64,000 bases of DNA, taken from Segetibacter koreensis DSM 18137 (GTDB lineage Bacteria > Bacteroidota > Bacteroidia > Chitinophagales > Chitinophagaceae). Below, in pieces: positions 27,629-36,228 of the stretch. Each line of letters opens with the position of its first letter. Positions within the stretch are counted from its first letter, which is position 1. The notes under the pieces were generated by a model, which was not told the DNA's origin, did no database searches, and saw only the letters and a program-made list of their open reading frames with translations. The stretch covers positions 124,172 through 188,171 of the forward strand of contig NZ_KB893337.1 of NCBI RefSeq assembly GCF_000374045.1, in the 5' to 3' direction. The translations under genes were made by a program, and so were the position numbers.

Positions 27629-28084
27629 TTATTCCTTCCATTCCCCGATATTAACCACATTCATTGTTCTTTGTCTTACATCCATTAAATCTTTCAGTTT
27701 TTTTATACTCAATGGTTTTTCGATATATCCTATAACCAAAGTATAGTCATTCGCTTTTATTTTGTCTGCCGGATCAATGGAGGAAGACACCATGATAATT
27801 GAAAGTTTTTCTTGTAAGTCTTTTGGCAGCAGCTGTAGTTTGTCCAATACATCCCAACCAGATAATTCATGCATGCTTATATCAAGTAAAACAAGTGTTT
27901 CAGAAGGATCCTTTCGAAACGTATTCTCGAAATACTCAACTGCTTTACGGGGATCTTTAAATCCGGTGAACTGGTTGAAGTAAAAAAACTTTTTTATTAC
28001 CGCACTGCTATAAAACAGCGTAGGCTCATCATCATCTACAACAATGAATTGTTTATCCTGTAACATCTCAAAAAATGACTTCAT
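27629..28084 (-). CDS. Stand-alone CheY-like response regulator
   Basis: A 151-residue single receiver domain starts at ATG 28084; the codon before it is a TTG that extends the frame. The acidic cluster is VVDDDE near the N-terminus, the phospho-acceptor Asp sits in LVLLDISM, the Ser/Thr switch in IIMVSSS and the conserved Lys in GYIEKPLS. No output domain follows, so it acts by protein-protein contact or as a phosphorelay intermediate. No histidine kinase is nearby. The 360-bp region upstream to the end of galK holds no gene I can support. Confidence 0.9.
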   Translation of the reverse strand: MKSFFEMLQDKQFIVVDDDEPTLFYSSAVIKKFFYFNQFTGFKDPRKAVEYFENTFRKDPSETLVLLDISMHELSGWDVLDKLQLLPKDLQEKLSIIMVSSSIDPADKIKANDYTLVIGYIEKPLSIKKLKDLMDVRQRTMNVVNIGEWKE

Positions 28085-28380
28085 CAAAAATTGATTTTTT
28101 TAAAGACTTTAAAAGTATTTTGTTAGTGCTTCAGGTTCAAAATAAAATGAGTTTACAATGCCAGTAAAACAAACACAACGTGTTGGTTACATGATAACGA
28201 ACTTATTGTATAAAAATTGTTTTAATTATTAAAAATTTTTCCTATTATTTATTAAACAGTGGAATAAGTTGAAACAACAGAAGATATTATAGGTAAAAAG
28301 ACAAAGAAACTGCTCTCGTCTTACTTCGAACAGATAATAAAACGTACAAGTACTCGTCGCTTAGAAATAATAATTTTTAG

Positions 28381-28397
28381 TTGCTGTATTGCAGCAA
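28381..28397 (-). terminator. Weak hairpin downstream of galK
   Basis: TTGCTG and CAGCAA (28381-28386 / 28392-28397) form a 6-bp stem with a 5-nt loop. On the minus strand it lies about 50 nt after the galK stop and is followed by an A/T-rich tract. Without a clean T-run it is only a candidate. Confidence 0.3.
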
Positions 28398-28447
28398 GAA
28401 GCCAGCCTTTAAACTTTAGCAATGAACAAATGAACTAAAAAAAATTA

Positions 28448-29614
28448 TTATCTTATTCTTTCAGTTCCGCTTTCAATCTGTGCTATATAAGTAGTTAACT
28501 CTAATCCGGTTGCTTTAGTGTAATCCTTACTCAGTTTTTCCTGCAGATCTTTAATGGCTTCCTCTTTTATTATATTTATAGTACACCCACCAAATCCTCC
28601 GCCCATCATTCTTGCACCTAAAACAAACTCATTATTTTTTACAGATTCTACTAAAAAATCCAATTCCACGCAACTCACTTCATATTCTTTGCTAAGCCCT
28701 TCATGCGTTCTAAACATTTTCTGTCCTAATCCTTTTATATCACCCCTGTCCAGGTCGTTGCACCCCGTTAGTAGTCTGTCTATTTCCTCTACAACATATT
28801 TACATCTTTTATAAATAATTTCATCTTTTGTCAATACATACTTATTAAGCATATCCATATTAACATCCCTCAATGCCGTAACTTCAGGATGATGTTCTTT
28901 TACCCACGCTACGCCTTGCTCACATTGCTTTCTCCTTGTATTATATTCAGAAGAAGAAAGTGAATGTTTTACGTTAGTATTAAAAAGAACAACTTTATAT
29001 CCCTCCAATTTCAGAGGTTTGTATTCATATTCCAACGAACGGCAATCGAGTTTTATAACGTGATCTTTTTTTCCAAACATACTTGCAAACATGTCCATAA
29101 TTCCCACCATTACGCCGGCAAATGCATGTTCTGCTTTCTGAGCCATTTTTACCATTTCTATCTTTTCCATACCTAACGAAAACAATTCGTTTAAAGCAAA
29201 TGCAGTGGCGCACTCAACTGCCGCAGAAGAAGAAAGTCCGGCACCAACAGGTACATCGCCGTCGAGGACGAGGTTGAACCCACCAATTTTATAACCTTTC
29301 TTTATTAATTGATCGACAACTCCCAGTATATAAGTGGTCCACGTTTTTGTTGGTCGTACTTCATTTAGTGATACGGTAAAGTTTTCATTATAATCAACAG
29401 AATGAAGATGTATCACTTCATCATTTCTTTTACTGATACCAACATATATTGCCTTATCTATAGCGGCAGGCAATACAAAGCCATCATTGTAATCAAGATG
29501 TTCACCAATAATATTTACCCGTCCTGGAGATCTTACTATAATGGGTTCTTCCTTATATAAAGTCTGAAATGTATTTAAAACTTTATCAATTAAAGGTGAT
29601 TGTACTGGTGTCAT
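28448..29614 (-). CDS. galK: Galactokinase
   Basis: The 388-residue GHMP kinase shows all three family motifs. The galactose-binding N-terminal signature is RSPGRVNIIGEHLDYNDGF, the ATP loop is GDVPVGAGLSSSAAVE, and the C-terminal motif is ARMMGGGFGGCTI. It phosphorylates galactose to galactose-1-phosphate, the first Leloir step. It lies downstream of the alpha-galactosidase gene on the same strand (172-bp gap containing a dispersed repeat), so released galactose can be used directly. galT and galE are not in the window. Confidence 0.97.
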   Translation of the reverse strand: MTPVQSPLIDKVLNTFQTLYKEEPIIVRSPGRVNIIGEHLDYNDGFVLPAAIDKAIYVGISKRNDEVIHLHSVDYNENFTVSLNEVRPTKTWTTYILGVVDQLIKKGYKIGGFNLVLDGDVPVGAGLSSSAAVECATAFALNELFSLGMEKIEMVKMAQKAEHAFAGVMVGIMDMFASMFGKKDHVIKLDCRSLEYEYKPLKLEGYKVVLFNTNVKHSLSSSEYNTRRKQCEQGVAWVKEHHPEVTALRDVNMDMLNKYVLTKDEIIYKRCKYVVEEIDRLLTGCNDLDRGDIKGLGQKMFRTHEGLSKEYEVSCVELDFLVESVKNNEFVLGARMMGGGFGGCTINIIKEEAIKDLQEKLSKDYTKATGLELTTYIAQIESGTERIR

Positions 29615-29727
29615 TTTCTATAAATTTATTGTAACAGCAATATTGTTATTTGTGTCTGAAGTATCAGTCACATTAAAATAATGAAGGATCTTTTTGGCTC
29701 CCAACAGCATAACTTTTATTAAACATC

Positions 29728-29747
29728 GTTGCGTCGCACTCTTCAAC
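29728..29747 (+). repeat. Dispersed 20-bp intergenic repeat, copy 2
   Basis: GTTGCGTCGCACTCTTCAAC is identical to copy 1 at 6674-6693. It lies between the alpha-galactosidase and galK genes. Confidence 0.75.
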
Positions 29748-29786
29748 TATTTTATCTGTGATCGACTTTTTTATACCTAAAATATT

Positions 29787-32021
29787 TTATTTCACTTCAT
29801 TTATCTCAAGTATCACACTTGTTCTTCTCACGTTTACATTTGGGTTAAAACCAATAGTCATCAAATAATCACCGGAAAAAACAGCATTTTCTTCTAGGGT
29901 AGATTTTGTCCCCGGGTAAATATTTATTTCCTTAACGCTGTATTTTTTATCAGCCTGAAGTCCCTTAAGTTTTACAGGCAACGTGCTGCCTGCACCAAAC
30001 CTGTTATTTACAAGATAATTAAACATTACCGCCTTGCTTCGGTCTTTATTTACATACATTAAAGATGCAAAATCGTTCTCCCGTGGACTCATAAGCCTGT
30101 ATAAGTCACCATGCCACACTTCATCACTTACTGACTTATAATTGATAACTGCCTGCTGGCAAAATTTTAAATCATTTTCGTTTAGCTTACTTACCACAAT
30201 ATCGAACCCCAGCTTACCCATCATGGCTACATCTGTTCTGAATTTAAGGGGCTGCTTGCCCCAATCCGTTACGTGATTGTCATGTGCAATAGCGGGGAAA
30301 AAATAAGAATATTCATATTGCATAAAAATTCTTTCTAACGGATCAGTATTGTCACTTACCCAGAATTCTGTAAAATATTTAAGGGCGCCATAATCAACCC
30401 TTCCTCCTCCGCCCGAACAAAGCATCATTGGTACTTTAGGATATTTTGCTCTTACTCTTTCCATCACTTTGTATAAGCCTCTTACATAGTCGATGTACAA
30501 GTGGGATTGCTTTTGCTGGTAGGCAGAATGAGCATTGTAAATAACTGCGTTACAATCCCATTTAATAAAAGCAAGACCAGGATTTTTTATAAACAAGGTG
30601 TCAAATATGCTTACCAAAAAATCCTGCACTTTTGGGTTACTCAAATCAAGCACCAACTGGTTGCGGTACAAATGCTCAGGACGATTCGGCTCTCTAATAA
30701 CCCAGTCAGGATGTTTTTCATACAACTCGCTTTTCGGATTTACCATTTCAGGCTCTACCCAGATACCGAATTTCACAGCATTTTTTTGTGCTTCTTTTAC
30801 CAGGTATCCGATGCCGTTCGGTAATTTCTTTTTGTTTTCCTGCCAGTCACCTAAACCTGCATGATCGTTATTACGCGGATATTTATTGCCAAACCATCCA
30901 TCATCTAATAAGAATACATCAACGCCCAATTTCTTTGCGTCTTTCACCAGTTCTGACAGTATGCTTTCATTGAAATCAAAATAAGTAGATTCCCAGTTAT
31001 TAAGCAATGTTTCTCTTGAACCTTTCCCATTTAAAATTCTGTATTCACGAGCCCAGTCGTGCAGGTTTCGGCTCGCTTCTCCTTTTCCTTTTACTGAATA
31101 TGTGTATAAAAATGCCGGTGTGGTAAATTCCTCTGAAGGTTTTAAAGAATATTCTGAAGCAAAATTATTCATTCCAGCAATCAGCCGAAGATCATTTAGC
31201 GGATCCACTTCCAGGTCAACCCTAAAATTACCCGACCATTCTACTGAGCCAAGCAACACTTTACCTTCATCTTCAGTAGCAGGACTATTAAATGACACCA
31301 TAAAACTTGGCGGTTGGTACAAATTTTCTCGAGTACCCAATTTGCTGTCTAATACTTTTATACCCGGTGTCAAACGTGTTTCTTCCGGCTGCATTTCTCT
31401 TGCCCAGTCTCCATGATATTGTCTTAACCAATATTGATTTGCCGAAAAAAACAGGTTAGCGGAAGCAAATTTTTGGAGCATTACATTTCCATTTTCTTTA
31501 TGCCTGATAACAGACCATTGCTCCATCACATCTTCTTTCTGATACACTTTGTAATACAATGTTACTTCAAAGGGGTAAGCCGGATCTTTAAGTAACACAG
31601 TTGTAAGAGAAACATTATCGTCTATTTTTTTGGTTGAATGACTTACATATTGCAGATCAAGAGAAGTATTGCCATCAGCATGAGTAACCTGTATCGCAGG
31701 TTCTACCAGGTTACGTGAACCGGCAGGAGTATATGCCGAATGAAAAATACCCGAATAATCTACATCTGCCTGTCTTTTGGTCATCGCCGGTATGCTTTGA
31801 TATTCGGCCGCTTTTTTAAGTTTCTCACCAAAATATATCACGCCAAGCCTGTTGCCTGTATCAGCCTGCAACACAATGGCATTGTGAGCAGTTTCTATAT
31901 TTATCAGCGTTTGTTTTTGAGAAAATCCCGGGGTAGTTGATGAAATGAAGAATACAATTAATCCTAAAGTTCTTTCAATTATACATTTTCGTTTTGTAGC
32001 AATCGTTACAAATATGTCCAT
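29787..32021 (-). CDS. Alpha-galactosidase, GH36, secreted
   Basis: The 744-residue protein has a long N-region then a signal-like segment (LGLIVFFISSTTPGFSQ). A GH36 N-terminal beta-supersandwich follows, then a (beta/alpha)8 barrel. Barrel motifs are VDVFLLDDGWFG, FGIWVEPEMVNPKSELY, the nucleophile region FIKWDCNA, and CSGGGGRVDYGAL with the acid/base region FWVSDNTDPLERI. It hydrolyses alpha-1,6-galactosides such as raffinose-type sugars or galactomannan side chains, probably in the periplasm. It pairs functionally with galK downstream. Confidence 0.95.
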   Translation of the reverse strand: MDIFVTIATKRKCIIERTLGLIVFFISSTTPGFSQKQTLINIETAHNAIVLQADTGNRLGVIYFGEKLKKAAEYQSIPAMTKRQADVDYSGIFHSAYTPAGSRNLVEPAIQVTHADGNTSLDLQYVSHSTKKIDDNVSLTTVLLKDPAYPFEVTLYYKVYQKEDVMEQWSVIRHKENGNVMLQKFASANLFFSANQYWLRQYHGDWAREMQPEETRLTPGIKVLDSKLGTRENLYQPPSFMVSFNSPATEDEGKVLLGSVEWSGNFRVDLEVDPLNDLRLIAGMNNFASEYSLKPSEEFTTPAFLYTYSVKGKGEASRNLHDWAREYRILNGKGSRETLLNNWESTYFDFNESILSELVKDAKKLGVDVFLLDDGWFGNKYPRNNDHAGLGDWQENKKKLPNGIGYLVKEAQKNAVKFGIWVEPEMVNPKSELYEKHPDWVIREPNRPEHLYRNQLVLDLSNPKVQDFLVSIFDTLFIKNPGLAFIKWDCNAVIYNAHSAYQQKQSHLYIDYVRGLYKVMERVRAKYPKVPMMLCSGGGGRVDYGALKYFTEFWVSDNTDPLERIFMQYEYSYFFPAIAHDNHVTDWGKQPLKFRTDVAMMGKLGFDIVVSKLNENDLKFCQQAVINYKSVSDEVWHGDLYRLMSPRENDFASLMYVNKDRSKAVMFNYLVNNRFGAGSTLPVKLKGLQADKKYSVKEINIYPGTKSTLEENAVFSGDYLMTIGFNPNVNVRRTSVILEINEVK

Positions 32022-32296
32022 TTATGTTGATTTTAATTTTCCGGCTTTGACTCTTTCACTGCATTAAGGTTGCAAACGGTCAGACAGTGGTAAAGACATT
32101 ATCAAAGATATAGGTACTGGCTTATGTGACCGACTATAATTTTGGTTCTTCTGAAATTTTTCTTCTAAAAAGTCGTTCTAAATGTTTATCTGGAAGACTA
32201 GCTGATATTTTACTTGAACTAAAATTGTATGTAGAAAATAAAAACTTTATCTTTTTCTTTAAAGAGTTTACGATCATTTTAAAAAATTACTAACCC

Positions 32297-32827
32297 ATGA
32301 AATTGATCATTCTTACGCTTGAATGTATAATGTGTGTTTGTACTGCTTTTGCCCAAAAAGACACAATAAGATTAAAAAAGACAGATGAAGAAAAAAGAGT
32401 GATCGTAACAGACAGACCTCCGCAGGCAGTGTATTTTCAAATAGGTGGTTCGGCCCCGATATTATCAGTAAATTACGACCGGCGTTTTAGCAAACGACTA
32501 GATGGAGCCGGGTTTGCTGCAGGAGTTGGTTTTTGGGGAGGAACAGGCGTCGCCATAATTTCCGTACCTGCTTCTTTAAACTATCTTTTTGGCCGCAAAT
32601 CGCACTTTATTGAGGTGGCGGGAGGAGCAACATTTATAACAGGATCGGCTAGTGATATTTTTGATGATACTAAGAGTACAGAAAGTGGAATAATATATCA
32701 TTTAAATACAGGATATAGATATCAGCCGGCAACAGGGGGATTCTTTTTCCGCGGTGGTATTAGTCCATTATTTTATAAAAAGGATTATGTTACTTCTTAT
32801 TACATCGGCTTTGGTCACAACTTCTAA
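32297..32827 (+). CDS. Small secreted beta-barrel-like protein, unknown function
   Basis: The 176-residue protein has a signal peptide (MKLIILTLECIMCVCTAFA). The mature part is rich in alternating Gly/aromatic strands (YFQIGGSAPILSVNYDRRF, GVGFWGGTGVAIISVPASLNYLFG), and the chain ends in a Phe (YYIGFGHNF). This suggests an eight-stranded outer-membrane barrel of the porin-family type. It is divergent from the alpha-galactosidase gene. No specific function can be assigned. Confidence 0.75.
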   Translation: MKLIILTLECIMCVCTAFAQKDTIRLKKTDEEKRVIVTDRPPQAVYFQIGGSAPILSVNYDRRFSKRLDGAGFAAGVGFWGGTGVAIISVPASLNYLFGRKSHFIEVAGGATFITGSASDIFDDTKSTESGIIYHLNTGYRYQPATGGFFFRGGISPLFYKKDYVTSYYIGFGHNF

Positions 32828-32839
32828 GACAGAAAAAAA

Positions 32840-32860
32840 GCTGCCTTTTTTTAAGGCAGC
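32840..32860. terminator. Hairpin between convergent genes
   Basis: GCTGCCTT (32840-32847) pairs with AAGGCAGC (32853-32860) with a 5-nt T-rich loop. It sits 13 nt after the stop at 32827 and 36 nt from the convergent stop at 32896. It likely terminates the + strand transcript and possibly both. Confidence 0.7.
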
Positions 32861-32895
32861 CACTAATCCAAAATAAAAAAATCGTTGAAATAATT

Positions 32896-34437
32896 TTATT
32901 TAAAATCATCTTCAGTCAGGTCATCTTCAAAATTCATTTCGCCGAAATTCATCATACTTCCCATTAAATCTTTGAACTGAATTTTACCATCCAACATCTT
33001 TTTGCTTATTAATGAGTAACTCGATAATCCATGTAAAACAAACTCCATCAACAAAGCATTTTCCTTATCATTTGCCTGCGGATAATATTTCTTTACAAAA
33101 GCATTCAAGCCATCCACCTTATATAAAGCATTAAATTTATTTGCGTCAGTACTGTCAAGTAAAAGATCGAGATAATTACCAGCGTCAAACCAGCGAATGA
33201 TGCCTTTGTAAGGATTTTCATCTTCAAACTTGGTTTGGCTACCTGGTTTTCCGGTGTTTCTTTTCTTTTTAGCTGCTTCCGGGTTAGGAAAATATTGAAT
33301 AAACTGTGTACGTATAGCTTTTTCCAAAAGGTTCACCGCCACCTGGTATGGACCTTCCTGCTCACCTTCATAAACCAATTCAATTTTACCTGTTATAGAT
33401 GGTATGATCCCAACAAGATCACTTATCCAAACCTGCGTTTGTTTTTCGTTGTGAATAATAGCTCTTCGCTCGGCGCTGCTGACAGCATTCTCGTAAGCCG
33501 CAATTGTAAGCCTGGCGCTTACACCGCTTTTTTTATCAACATATTCATTACTTCTTGCTTCAAAAGCAACCTGCTCTATCAAACGCTTGACAAGGTCGCT
33601 TATGTTTATTTTATTTAACTGCTCCTGCAGCACATCAGCTTCCTGCTCAGTAATTTCTAAAGAAGTTTCAATAGTTTTTGGATAGTGAGTAAGTATCTGG
33701 CTTTCTATACGGTCTTTAAGCGGAGTAACAATGCTGCCACGGTTTGTATAATCTTCAGGATTTGCTGTAAAAACAAACAATATATCGAGCGGCATTCTCA
33801 ATTTAAACCCACGGATTTGTATATCACCTTCCTGTAAAATATTAAAAAGCGAAACCTGTATTCTTGCCTGCAGGTCGGGCAATTCGTTTATAACAAAAAT
33901 ACCCCGGTTGCTACGTGGAATTATTCCATAATGTATCACCATTTCGTCTGCAAAGCTTAGCTTGAGATTTGCAGCTTTTATAGGGTCAATGTCTCCGATC
34001 AGATCAGCAACACTTACGTCGGGTGTGGCCAGCTTTTCACCGTAGCGCTCACTTCTATGTACCCAGTGAATTGGTGTATCGTCTGCCTGTTGCGCAATTA
34101 AATCTTTAGCATATTTGCTCAAAGGCAGCAGCGGATCATCATTTATTTCACTTCCTGCTACGGTTGGTATGTATTCATCTAATAAGTCAACCATCTGCCT
34201 GGCCATTCTTGTTTTTGCCTGTCCGCGCAAACCAAGAAATAAAATATTGTGGCGGCTAAGCAAAGCTCTTTCTGTATCAGGTATTACCGTTTCTTCATAG
34301 CCTACAATTCCCGGAAATGTATTTTCCTTAGCCCTTATTTTTCCTATGAGGTTCTCACGTATTTCTTCCTTAATCGATCTTCTTTTATAACCAATCTTTT
34401 TTAAGTCACCTAAGGTTTTAATTTTTGTAATATCCAT
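32896..34437 (-). CDS. MoxR/magnesium chelatase-like AAA+ ATPase
   Basis: The 513-residue AAA+ protein has a Walker A GLRGQAKT (residues 69-76), where Ala replaces the usual Gly before Lys. The Walker B region reads GIFVINELPDL, with Asn-Glu instead of Asp-Glu. A sensor-1 region FTANPEDYTNRG follows, with a C-terminal helical lid. It lies directly downstream of a VWA-domain gene on the same strand, the standard MoxR-VWA pairing that assists metal insertion or complex assembly. The client is unknown. The acidic end (FEDDLTEDDFK) is typical of Bacteroidota versions. Confidence 0.9.
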   Translation of the reverse strand: MDITKIKTLGDLKKIGYKRRSIKEEIRENLIGKIRAKENTFPGIVGYEETVIPDTERALLSRHNILFLGLRGQAKTRMARQMVDLLDEYIPTVAGSEINDDPLLPLSKYAKDLIAQQADDTPIHWVHRSERYGEKLATPDVSVADLIGDIDPIKAANLKLSFADEMVIHYGIIPRSNRGIFVINELPDLQARIQVSLFNILQEGDIQIRGFKLRMPLDILFVFTANPEDYTNRGSIVTPLKDRIESQILTHYPKTIETSLEITEQEADVLQEQLNKINISDLVKRLIEQVAFEARSNEYVDKKSGVSARLTIAAYENAVSSAERRAIIHNEKQTQVWISDLVGIIPSITGKIELVYEGEQEGPYQVAVNLLEKAIRTQFIQYFPNPEAAKKKRNTGKPGSQTKFEDENPYKGIIRWFDAGNYLDLLLDSTDANKFNALYKVDGLNAFVKKYYPQANDKENALLMEFVLHGLSSYSLISKKMLDGKIQFKDLMGSMMNFGEMNFEDDLTEDDFK

Positions 34438-34481
34438 TTATATTTTTTTGGTAATCAACTTTGGTTTTTCAATGCAGCATC

Positions 34482-34501
34482 GTTGCGTCGCACTCTTGTA
34501 C
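34482..34501 (+). repeat. Dispersed 20-bp intergenic repeat, copy 3
   Basis: GTTGCGTCGCACTCTTGTAC lies in the 150-bp gap between the VWA gene and the AAA+ gene. It differs from copies 1 and 2 only in the last few bases, and is the exact reverse complement of copy 5. Confidence 0.75.
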
Positions 34502-34587
34502 TTTTTGGAATTTTTTTCAACAATCCACATCTCTAAAAAATGCAGCTGGTAAAATTCTCAAAAAAGTTCTTTCAATCATGGCTCTGC

Positions 34588-35685
34588 TTAGTACACGGTT
34601 TTTCTCTTTCCGCTTTCAAAATCTTTAAATATAAAAGCTCCAAGCTTATCAAGAGAGGCAAAAAAAGCTTTTCCATTATTCGTTTCGGTAAACTCAGTAA
34701 CAAATTTTTGCAAATAAGGATCACTCGCGATCATAAATGTGGTAATAACTATTTTAAGCTTTTTGCATTGTGCAGCCAAGTTAATACAACGGTTAACCAC
34801 TTTTCTGTCTAATCCAAAGCTATTTTTATAATAACGTTTGCCAATCTTCAGACAAGTTGGCTTTCCATCGGTTATCATAAAAATCTGTTTGTTAGGGTTT
34901 TTTCTTCTTCTTAAAATATCCATTGCCAACTCAAGACCGGCAACAGTGTTTGTATGGTAAGGGCCAACCTGCAAATAAGGAAGATCTTTTATTTCAATAG
35001 GCCACGCATCGTTTCCAAAAACGACAATATCTAAAGTGTCTTTAGGATATTTTGTTGTTATCAATTCACTTAGCGCCATTGCCACTTTTTTTGCCGGCGT
35101 TATTCTATCCTCACCGTACAAGATCATACTATGGCTAATGTCTATCATGAGAACAGTAGATGTCTGGCTCTTATAATCAGTCTCCCTGATCTTCAGATCA
35201 TCTTCCTGCATGTTGAAGCTTTCAATACCGTGGTTTATCTGTGCATTGCGAATGCTTTCAGTAAAGTCAATTTGCTCCATGGTATCACCAAACTGAAATT
35301 GCCGGGTGTCAGAATTGGTTTCATCTCCATTGCCGGGTTTAAAAGTATTGTGATTGCCCTCTTTAGACTTTTTAAGTTTGCCAAAAATTTCTTCAAGGCT
35401 GCTTCTTCTTATGCCCTGTTCTGTTTTTGCAGTTATAGAAATAGTGCCATTAACAGGATTTTCGTCTATATAGCCTTTTTCCTTCAGTTCGTCTATGAAA
35501 TCTCCCATTCCATATTCATCGTCGGTAAATCCATATTGGTTGTCGAGCTGGTTTAGCCATTGCAATGCCTCGCCCACATCACCATTGGTGTAAGTCAGCA
35601 ATTGCATAAATAAATTGAGCAATTGCTCAAATTTCGTTTTCCCATTTGCATCAGGGTCAAACTTTGTAAATCGATGTCCTAACAT
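34588..35685 (-). CDS. VWA-domain protein, MoxR partner
   Basis: From the ATG at 35685 the protein has 365 residues. The frame runs on to a TTG at 35763 but gains only a spurious hydrophobic stretch. The N-terminal part (MLGHRFTKFDPDANGKTKFEQLL) is helical. The C-terminal half is a von Willebrand A domain with the metal-ion site DISHSM, then VVFGNDAWPIE and MITDGKPTC. It is encoded upstream of the AAA+ gene and likely forms the chelatase-like pair with it. The 540 bp upstream, to DUF2723, hold a terminator and no gene I can support. Confidence 0.9.
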   Translation of the reverse strand: MLGHRFTKFDPDANGKTKFEQLLNLFMQLLTYTNGDVGEALQWLNQLDNQYGFTDDEYGMGDFIDELKEKGYIDENPVNGTISITAKTEQGIRRSSLEEIFGKLKKSKEGNHNTFKPGNGDETNSDTRQFQFGDTMEQIDFTESIRNAQINHGIESFNMQEDDLKIRETDYKSQTSTVLMIDISHSMILYGEDRITPAKKVAMALSELITTKYPKDTLDIVVFGNDAWPIEIKDLPYLQVGPYHTNTVAGLELAMDILRRRKNPNKQIFMITDGKPTCLKIGKRYYKNSFGLDRKVVNRCINLAAQCKKLKIVITTFMIASDPYLQKFVTEFTETNNGKAFFASLDKLGAFIFKDFESGKRKTVY

Positions 35686-36052
35686 AAGATACAATTTCGC
35701 AAATAAAAGCGATATTATCAGTACAACATGTAAGCCAAAATAAAGTTTAACATTGAACCACAATTAACGCGGTTTTTAGACGCATGAAAAGACATTCAGA
35801 CAACCACTATTGTCCTTATTTATAGAAAATTGCAAGCAAATGTTTTTTAACTTGTCAACTTGACAGCTTCTCTATCGTAAAAAAAATATTTATAATAAAA
35901 GCCTCATTTTGATCAATAATAGTAAACGTATAGGCAAGAGAAGCACGACACCGGGAAAAGGTTAAAAAATTAAAAAAGGTTCTTTTTTCAACCGGGTGGT
36001 ACGTGCTATCTAATGTTAGTTTAATATCATTTTAAATCTCCCCATAATCTAC

Positions 36053-36085
36053 AAAAGGTTCTGATCAATTAGATCAGAACCTTTT
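36053..36085. terminator. Strong intrinsic terminator downstream of the DUF2723 gene
   Basis: A perfect 14-bp stem pairs AAAAGGTTCTGATC (36053-36066) with its complement at 36072-36085 across the loop AATTA. A/T tracts lie on both sides. On the minus strand it lies about 140 nt beyond the annotated stop of DUF2723, and about 70 nt beyond the alternative stop at 36156. Confidence 0.8.
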
Positions 36086-36228
36086 TAAAGAAATGAAATG
36101 AATATTAGCAATACTTATTTCAACAATTAGAAATAAAGACCATTTATAGCTACCATTACTTTGAACTATTGGTATCAGTAGTTGTTGCGTCTGGTTTAGC
36201 CTTCGGTACAACCGGGTTTACAATGTTA

